64,000 bases of DNA from positions 13,719 through 77,718 of the forward strand of contig CABUAT010000006.1 of the NCBI GenBank assembly GCA_902489665.1, given 5' to 3'. The notes below the pieces were generated by a model. It saw only the letters and a program-made list of their open reading frames with translations. It made no database searches and was not told where the DNA came from. The DNA is from an uncultured Collinsella sp. GTDB taxonomy: Bacteria > Actinomycetota > Coriobacteriia > Coriobacteriales > Coriobacteriaceae. This document shows, piece after piece, positions 59,568 to 64,000 of the stretch (position 1 is its first letter; every line of letters begins with the position of its first letter). The position numbers were made by a program, and so were the translations under genes.

Positions 59568-60689
59568 TTACAGGTACTTGCGCCAATCGTCCTCGTCCTC
59601 ATCATCCTCGGTAGCAGCCTGGGTCTGCTCGGCGGCGCGAGCTGCCGCAGCGCGAGCGGCAACCTGGGCATAGGACTCCTCGTTGCGCTCGGGGAAGTTT
59701 GCCAGCACGTGCTCGAACTTGGCAAAATCCTCATCCCAGCGCGTAGAAGGCACGGCAAAGAAGACTTGCTTGACCTTAAAGTCGCCCGACGCGAGCTCCT
59801 TGCGGAAGAGCTCGGCCACGGCCTCTGCGTCAAAGCCGTTGTTGTCGCAGCCCCAAGCGCCCAGCACGAGCTTCTCGCGACCTAGCTCGTCGCAGATGGC
59901 AAGCACAAAGCGAATGCGGTCGCGCAGGGCGTCCAGCAGAGCATCGTCGCTCACGCGATACTCCTGGCGGGCGCGCTTAACGTTGGGCGCGGCGGCCACG
60001 ATCACGTCGGCGTATGCATGCACGTGGTTGCGGTCGAAGCGCACCGCAGGCACCACCAGCGCACGGTTGCGGTAAAGCTCGCAGTTGATGTTGCGGCGAC
60101 GGTTCTCGCCGTACCATTTGCGCTGCTTATCGAGAACGTTGTACAGATACGAATCGGCGCACAGCGTGGCCTCCTGGCCCAGATAGCCCTGGATGTAGCC
60201 ACCGCCCGGGTTGGTGAACGAGGCAAAGGCGAGCACGGCCATGTCGCAGAACTGCGCATAGCCACGACCGTTGTCCAGGATGGCCTGCGTGGCGGAGGCA
60301 TCGAGCACGGTGACCTCAGGCAGAACCGGAGCGGGCTCCTCAGCAGGCGCGGACTCAGCTTCGGCGATTTCCTCGGCAGGCTCAGGCGCTGCCTCGGTCT
60401 CGGGCGCCGTCTCGGTCTCGGCAGCCTCCGCGCCCTCGACGTCCTCGGCAACCTGTTCTTCGGCGGCCACAGCACTCTGAACCTTGGCCTTCATCGCCGC
60501 GACAAAACCGGCAGGCATACCATCGAACTCGCACACGCCGGCAAGCGAACGCTCGATATCCTTGGCGCACGCTTCGGACACAGTTGCCACGTGACGCTCG
60601 GCGGCCTTGGCACGGGCCTCGCGCTTGGGATTGGGCTGACCCGCTCGGTTGGACCTGCGGTTACGGTTCCTGTTGTCGACGTCTGCCAT
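59568..60689 (-). CDS. TIGR02452 family PARG-like protein with altered catalytic motif
   Basis: 373 aa. The first 135 residues are an extension: a basic part (NRNRRSNRAG) and an Ala/Glu/Pro-rich low-complexity part (ETEAAPEPAEEI). From residue 130 on it follows microbial poly(ADP-ribose) glycohydrolase-like proteins, with FASFTNPGGGYIQGYLGQEA. The family motif is GGG-x(6-8)-QEE; here the second Glu is Ala (codon 60168-60170), which is the catalytic residue in characterised enzymes. It may bind ADP-ribose without cleaving it. Start after GGAAAGGTG. Confidence 0.85.
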   Translation of the reverse strand: MADVDNRNRNRRSNRAGQPNPKREARAKAAERHVATVSEACAKDIERSLAGVCEFDGMPAGFVAAMKAKVQSAVAAEEQVAEDVEGAEAAETETAPETEAAPEPAEEIAEAESAPAEEPAPVLPEVTVLDASATQAILDNGRGYAQFCDMAVLAFASFTNPGGGYIQGYLGQEATLCADSYLYNVLDKQRKWYGENRRRNINCELYRNRALVVPAVRFDRNHVHAYADVIVAAAPNVKRARQEYRVSDDALLDALRDRIRFVLAICDELGREKLVLGAWGCDNNGFDAEAVAELFRKELASGDFKVKQVFFAVPSTRWDEDFAKFEHVLANFPERNEESYAQVAARAAAARAAEQTQAATEDDEDEDDWRKYL

Positions 60690-60754
60690 AAGTGGTCACC
60701 TTTCCTGTCGCTGCCGCTATCGGCTTTTCCCATCCATGATACCCCGCCGAGTAC

Positions 60755-60780
60755 AAAAAAGACGGCCCCGAAGGACCGCC
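60755..60780 (-). terminator. Intrinsic terminator of the Bax-inhibitor-like gene
   Basis: On the minus strand GGCGGTCC-TTCG-GGGCCGTC, an 8-pair stem with wobbles and a UUCG loop, followed by TTTTTT. Confidence 0.85.
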
Positions 60781-60826
60781 TTTCGCATCGATTTACACGC
60801 ACGGCAAGCACCGCCGCAATTCGCCA

Positions 60827-61522
60827 CTAGTCGCGACGGCCAAGGATGTTCAGGATGCGCAGGAACACGTTGATAATGTCCACGAACAGATTGGACGCCA
60901 TGAGCACGGCGTTGGGCAGCGTAGGCGGCACCGTCGTGGCAACATAGGTGTCGTAGCCAATAAAGCCGGCGAACACCACGATTACGATCATATCGGTGAT
61001 GGTCTGCGAGACGCCCATGAACATCAGCACGATCTCAACCAGAATAGTGGCGAGCAGAATGCCAAAACCGATGCCATATACGCGCTGGAAAAACTTGGGG
61101 AACGTCACGCCCAAGGCGCCAAAGACAAAGGTGATGGCGGCCGTGGCGATAAAGGCAGTGTTGATGGTGGGCAGGTCGTAGTTGGCAAGGCCAAACGACG
61201 CGGTCAGGCCAAAGGTGCTCGCAAAGATTACGTAGCCCACAAGGGACAGGCCCACGGACTGCTTGCTGGCGGCGGCCGACATCATGACCATGCCGACGAT
61301 GGTCAAAATAAATGAGCCAAAGACCAGCGGCAAAGCGGCGCCGCTCATCATCATGCGCGCAAACGACATGGTGCTCGTAAAGTAAGCACCGACGCCCATG
61401 GCGCAAAAGCCCAAAAAGATCAGGGCAGACATGGCAAGATTATACGCACGCGGCGACATCTCCTTGGCACGGCTTGCGCCGGTTTCGATGGGGCCGTTCT
61501 GATAGCCCTGAATATCGTTCAT
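60827..61522 (-). CDS. Bax inhibitor-1/YccA family membrane protein
   Basis: 231 aa, seven hydrophobic segments after a 25-residue soluble start. The pattern (YNLAMSALIFLGFCAMGVGAY at the start, FAGFIGYDTYVATTVPP near the end) and the final FVDIINVFLRILNILG with its conserved Asp match BI-1-like proteins, some of which are pH-sensitive calcium leaks. Precise function unknown. The ATG has a GAAAGGACG site. Confidence 0.9.
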   Translation of the reverse strand: MNDIQGYQNGPIETGASRAKEMSPRAYNLAMSALIFLGFCAMGVGAYFTSTMSFARMMMSGAALPLVFGSFILTIVGMVMMSAAASKQSVGLSLVGYVIFASTFGLTASFGLANYDLPTINTAFIATAAITFVFGALGVTFPKFFQRVYGIGFGILLATILVEIVLMFMGVSQTITDMIVIVVFAGFIGYDTYVATTVPPTLPNAVLMASNLFVDIINVFLRILNILGRRD

Positions 61523-61601
61523 AATTTCGTCCTTTCAAAAGCGCCGCGACAGCGCAGTAGCTGACAAGATTCCTGTCATTGTACCCGAATGCCGTACGTC
61601 C

Positions 61602-61940
61602 TTACCTACGGCGCTCGCCCTCAAGCGTACGATCAAAGGCCCAGACCCACCAACGCATCACGCGTGTCTGCGAGCCGTCTGCCCGCTCGCGCGTCTGGTC
61701 CTCCAGATACAACTCGGTCGCGTGCCCGCCAAAACGCACCTTATATGTTGCCGTACGGATGCCGTGGACCATCAGGCCAAACCCGGTGGTCGAGATAATT
61801 TCGTCGATCGTAAAACAACGGCCGTCGACCCAGCAGACGGTGACCGGCACGACCTGTCCGCCCGCGAGGATGCGGGCCACGACGTCCACATACTGCTTGT
61901 GCACGCGCCGAGTTTTGCCGTCTGTCTGTCGATATTCCAT
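61602..61940 (-). CDS. Small DUF6504-like protein
   Basis: 112 aa from MEYRQTDGKTRRVHKQ. The body (VHKQYVDVVARI, PVTVCWVDGRCFTIDEII, ELYLEDQ) resembles short actinobacterial proteins of this kind. The AGGAGG site is only one base before this ATG, so an in-frame ATG at 61961 is an alternative start. No membrane segment or cofactor motif. The family name is from memory and moderately sure. Confidence 0.6.
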   Translation of the reverse strand: MEYRQTDGKTRRVHKQYVDVVARILAGGQVVPVTVCWVDGRCFTIDEIISTTGFGLMVHGIRTATYKVRFGGHATELYLEDQTRERADGSQTRVMRWWVWAFDRTLEGERRR

Positions 61941-62190
61941 GCCTCCTATTATCGAACGCATGTTTGCATGTTGTAAAGCGAACAGACTGTGGTTTTGGAG
62001 TGTCGTAGTAATCGCACGTGTCCGCATGGCGTGTTAGCAAAAAGAACACCCGCGGTCAACAGGGCTAATATTCAATTTTAGTGCCAAAAAGTTCACTTCT
62101 CCCATCAGAACTCGGTAAAGAGACCCGCAGGAGGTGATACGATTTATCATGTTTTTGTAACGTGTCTGTAAACTTCGAGAAAGCCCATAT

Positions 62191-63240
62191 ATGGACGTAA
62201 CGTTCTCAACCTTCCTCGGCCAAATTGTGTCGAACCCAGTCCTTGCCGTCACCGTGATCCTCGCGTTGGGCGCCATCTTCGTCAATGGATGGACCGACGC
62301 GCCCAACGCCATCGCGACCTGCGTCACTACGCGTTGCATGCCCGCCCGCGCCGCCATTCTCATGAGCGCCGCATTCAACTTCCTCGGCGTGCTCATCATG
62401 ACGCACTTTAACGCGAGCGTCGCCAACACCATCTCACATATCGTCGACTTTGGCGGAAACAGCACCATGGCGCTCGCCTGCCTATGCGCGGCGCTGTTCT
62501 CCATCGTCGTCTACGGCGCCACAGCATCGCGTTTTGGCATCCCCACCTCGCAAAGCCACAGCCTTATCGCCGGCCTGACCGGTGCCGCCATCGCCCTCGG
62601 CGGTGCGAGCAGCGTCAACGTCCACGAGTGGATGAAGGTCATCTACGGCCTGGCGCTCTCCATAGGCCTTGGCTTTGTCATGGGCTGGGTCCTGTGCAAG
62701 CTCGTCTCGATTCTTTTCGCCGCCGCCAACAGGCGACGTGCCAATGTCTTCTTTAAATACGCTCAGATCGCGAGCGCCGCGGCCATGAGCTTTATGCACG
62801 GCGCGCAGGATGGACAGAAGTTCATCGGCGTGCTCTTTTTAGGCGTGGCCTTTGCCAGCGGCCAGACGAGCGTCGGCGATGCAGGCATCCCCATCTGGAT
62901 TATGCTGCTGTGCTCGGCCACTATGGGCATCGGCACCAGCGTGGGCGGCGAGCGCATCATCAAGTCCGTCGGCCAGAGCATGGTCAAGCTCGAAAAGTAC
63001 CAGGGCTTCTCCGCCGACCTGGCGGGCGCCGCGAACCTGCTGCTTGCCACCCTTACCGGCATCCCCGTGTCCTCCACACACATCAAGACCTGCGCCATCA
63101 TGGGCGTCGGTGCCGTCAAGCGCCTCTCGGCCATCAACTTCGGCGTCGTCAAGGACATGATGTTCACCTGGTTCTTCACCTTCCCTGCCTGCGGACTCAT
63201 CAGCTTTGTCATGGCCAAGCTGTTCATGATGTTCCTCTAG
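62191..63240 (+). CDS. pit: Inorganic phosphate transporter, PiT family
   Basis: 349 aa, about 10 membrane segments. The duplicated PiT signature is visible as FVNGWTDAPNAIATCVTTR and, in the second half, AMSFMHGAQDGQKFIG, with GIPTSQSHSLIAGLTGA and GIPVSSTHIKTCAIMG. It takes up phosphate with cations. No good ribosome site is seen before this ATG (AGAAAG at 9 bases). A DUF47 partner follows 67 bases later. Confidence 0.93.
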   Translation: MDVTFSTFLGQIVSNPVLAVTVILALGAIFVNGWTDAPNAIATCVTTRCMPARAAILMSAAFNFLGVLIMTHFNASVANTISHIVDFGGNSTMALACLCAALFSIVVYGATASRFGIPTSQSHSLIAGLTGAAIALGGASSVNVHEWMKVIYGLALSIGLGFVMGWVLCKLVSILFAAANRRRANVFFKYAQIASAAAMSFMHGAQDGQKFIGVLFLGVAFASGQTSVGDAGIPIWIMLLCSATMGIGTSVGGERIIKSVGQSMVKLEKYQGFSADLAGAANLLLATLTGIPVSSTHIKTCAIMGVGAVKRLSAINFGVVKDMMFTWFFTFPACGLISFVMAKLFMMFL

Positions 63241-63307
63241 TCAAACCGAACGTCCATCCGGACTGCATTACCTCGCCCACCCGTCTTCGCCTCGAAAGGA
63301 CCCACCC

Positions 63308-63931
63308 ATGGCAAAGAAACCCGATTCGTTCTACTTTGATAACTACGTTGCCTGCGCCGACCTCGCCGTTCAGGCAGCCGAGCTGCTCACCAAGATTTTT
63401 GAGAACTTTGACCCCGCGCAGATCCACGACATGCTCGATAAGATGCATGCGATTGAGCATGCGGCCGACAAGAAGCACCATGAGCTCGAAGACGCCTTGC
63501 TCACCGCCTTTATCACCCCGCTCGAGCGCGAGGATCTGGATCTGATGAGCTGCTCACTCGACACCGTACTCGACCGCATCGAGGGCGTCGTGCAGCGCGT
63601 CTACTTCACCAACATCCAGAGCATCCATCCCGACGCCATCGTCATCGCCCACAAGGTGACTGACGCCTGCCGCGCCATGAAGGACCTGATGGTCGAGCTG
63701 CCCAACTACCGCAAGTCCAAGACCCTGCGTGAACTCGTCATCCAGATCAACACCATCGAGTCCGAAGCCGACGAGCTCTATATCAACGCCATGCGCAACC
63801 TGCACGTTAACGGCAAGGATCCGCTCGAGGTCATCGCTTGGCGTGACGTCTACGCCTTCCTGGAGTACTGCGCCGACTGCTGCGAGAATGTGGCCGATGT
63901 TGTGGATTCGATTGTCATGAAGAACAGTTAA
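63308..63931 (+). CDS. DUF47/PhoU-like regulator of Pit
   Basis: 207 aa, mostly helical. PhoU-like features are HAIEHAADKKHHELEDALL (acid/His metal-binding type) and FITPLEREDLDLMS, the DUF47 hallmark. ESEADELY and YCADCCENVADVVDSIV follow in the second bundle. These proteins sit beside Pit genes and are thought to modulate the transporter. ATG after GAAAGGACC. Confidence 0.92.
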   Translation: MAKKPDSFYFDNYVACADLAVQAAELLTKIFENFDPAQIHDMLDKMHAIEHAADKKHHELEDALLTAFITPLEREDLDLMSCSLDTVLDRIEGVVQRVYFTNIQSIHPDAIVIAHKVTDACRAMKDLMVELPNYRKSKTLRELVIQINTIESEADELYINAMRNLHVNGKDPLEVIAWRDVYAFLEYCADCCENVADVVDSIVMKNS

Positions 63932-63939
63932 TTGGGGGT

Positions 63940-64000
63940 ACGTGTCCCGGCGGCGAAGGGCCGGCCACGGTTTGCTTTCTCACTCCGGCTGCTTTGCAGA
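63940..64000. other. Start of a possible element D relative, cut by the window edge
   Basis: After the last gene, the GC-rich run GTGTCCCGGCGGCGAAGGGC is followed by TTTGCT...TCA...TCC-GGCT, a loose match to the inner start of element D at 50246-50268. Only the left half would be inside the window, so pairing cannot be tested. Confidence 0.25.

Noticed and set aside
1..64000. CRISPR array, prophage, insertion sequence or integrase
   Set aside because: No regularly spaced direct repeats, cas, phage or transposase genes were found; the only accessory stretch is about 14.7-17.0 kb.

Overview
The window reads as chromosome of a high-GC, strictly anaerobic gut actinobacterium of the Coriobacteriia, most like Collinsella. 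The case rests on gene content (formate hydrogenlyase, selenium genes, double-cubane reductases, L-cysteine desulfidase) and protein character. No database search was possible, so the genus is an inference.

Layout. 1-14.3 kb (minus strand) is a complete formate hydrogenlyase operon of the hydrogenase-4 type: hydN, fdhF (a UGA-containing selenoprotein), hyfABCDEFGHI, hycH and the start of hycI, which runs off the left edge. 14.7-17 kb is a small accessory stretch with a RelB-like/PIN toxin-antitoxin pair and a lone AbiEi-like protein flanked by two copies of a palindromic repeat. tRNA-Gly and tRNA-Pro follow, then a branched-chain amino acid carrier. 18.7-25.5 kb (minus) joins two double-cubane-cluster reductase paralogues and their activase to selD (itself a UGA selenoprotein), yedF, a DUF3343 gene and a cysteine-desulfurase-like gene. 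25.9-31.3 kb holds modABC and the molybdopterin genes moaB and moeA. These regions form one theme: molybdate uptake, molybdopterin assembly and selenophosphate supply for a Mo/Se formate dehydrogenase that feeds a membrane [NiFe] hydrogenase.

The right half is mostly housekeeping: a CLC transporter of the probable fluoride type, a lipid kinase, a release-factor-like rescue protein, xpt, an MFS exporter, metY, yigZ, RNase P RNA, rpsA, L-cysteine desulfidase, rpiB, ndk, argH, argG, polA, an M18 aminopeptidase, yaaA, a TPP riboswitch with thiC, thiD, a PARG-like protein, a Bax-inhibitor-like protein and a Pit phosphate transporter with its DUF47 partner.

The most interesting items are mostly not protein genes. 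Upstream of argG is a well-started 24-codon ORF ending in a cluster of arginine codons, followed by mutually exclusive hairpins, which looks like an arginine attenuator. Three copies of a roughly 105-nt structured element share a conserved core inside unrelated but self-complementary outer arms. Five copies of a roughly 68-bp palindrome lie behind genes, and one element has a perfect 31-bp stem. Two genuine UGA selenocysteine codons would be misread as stops by routine annotation.
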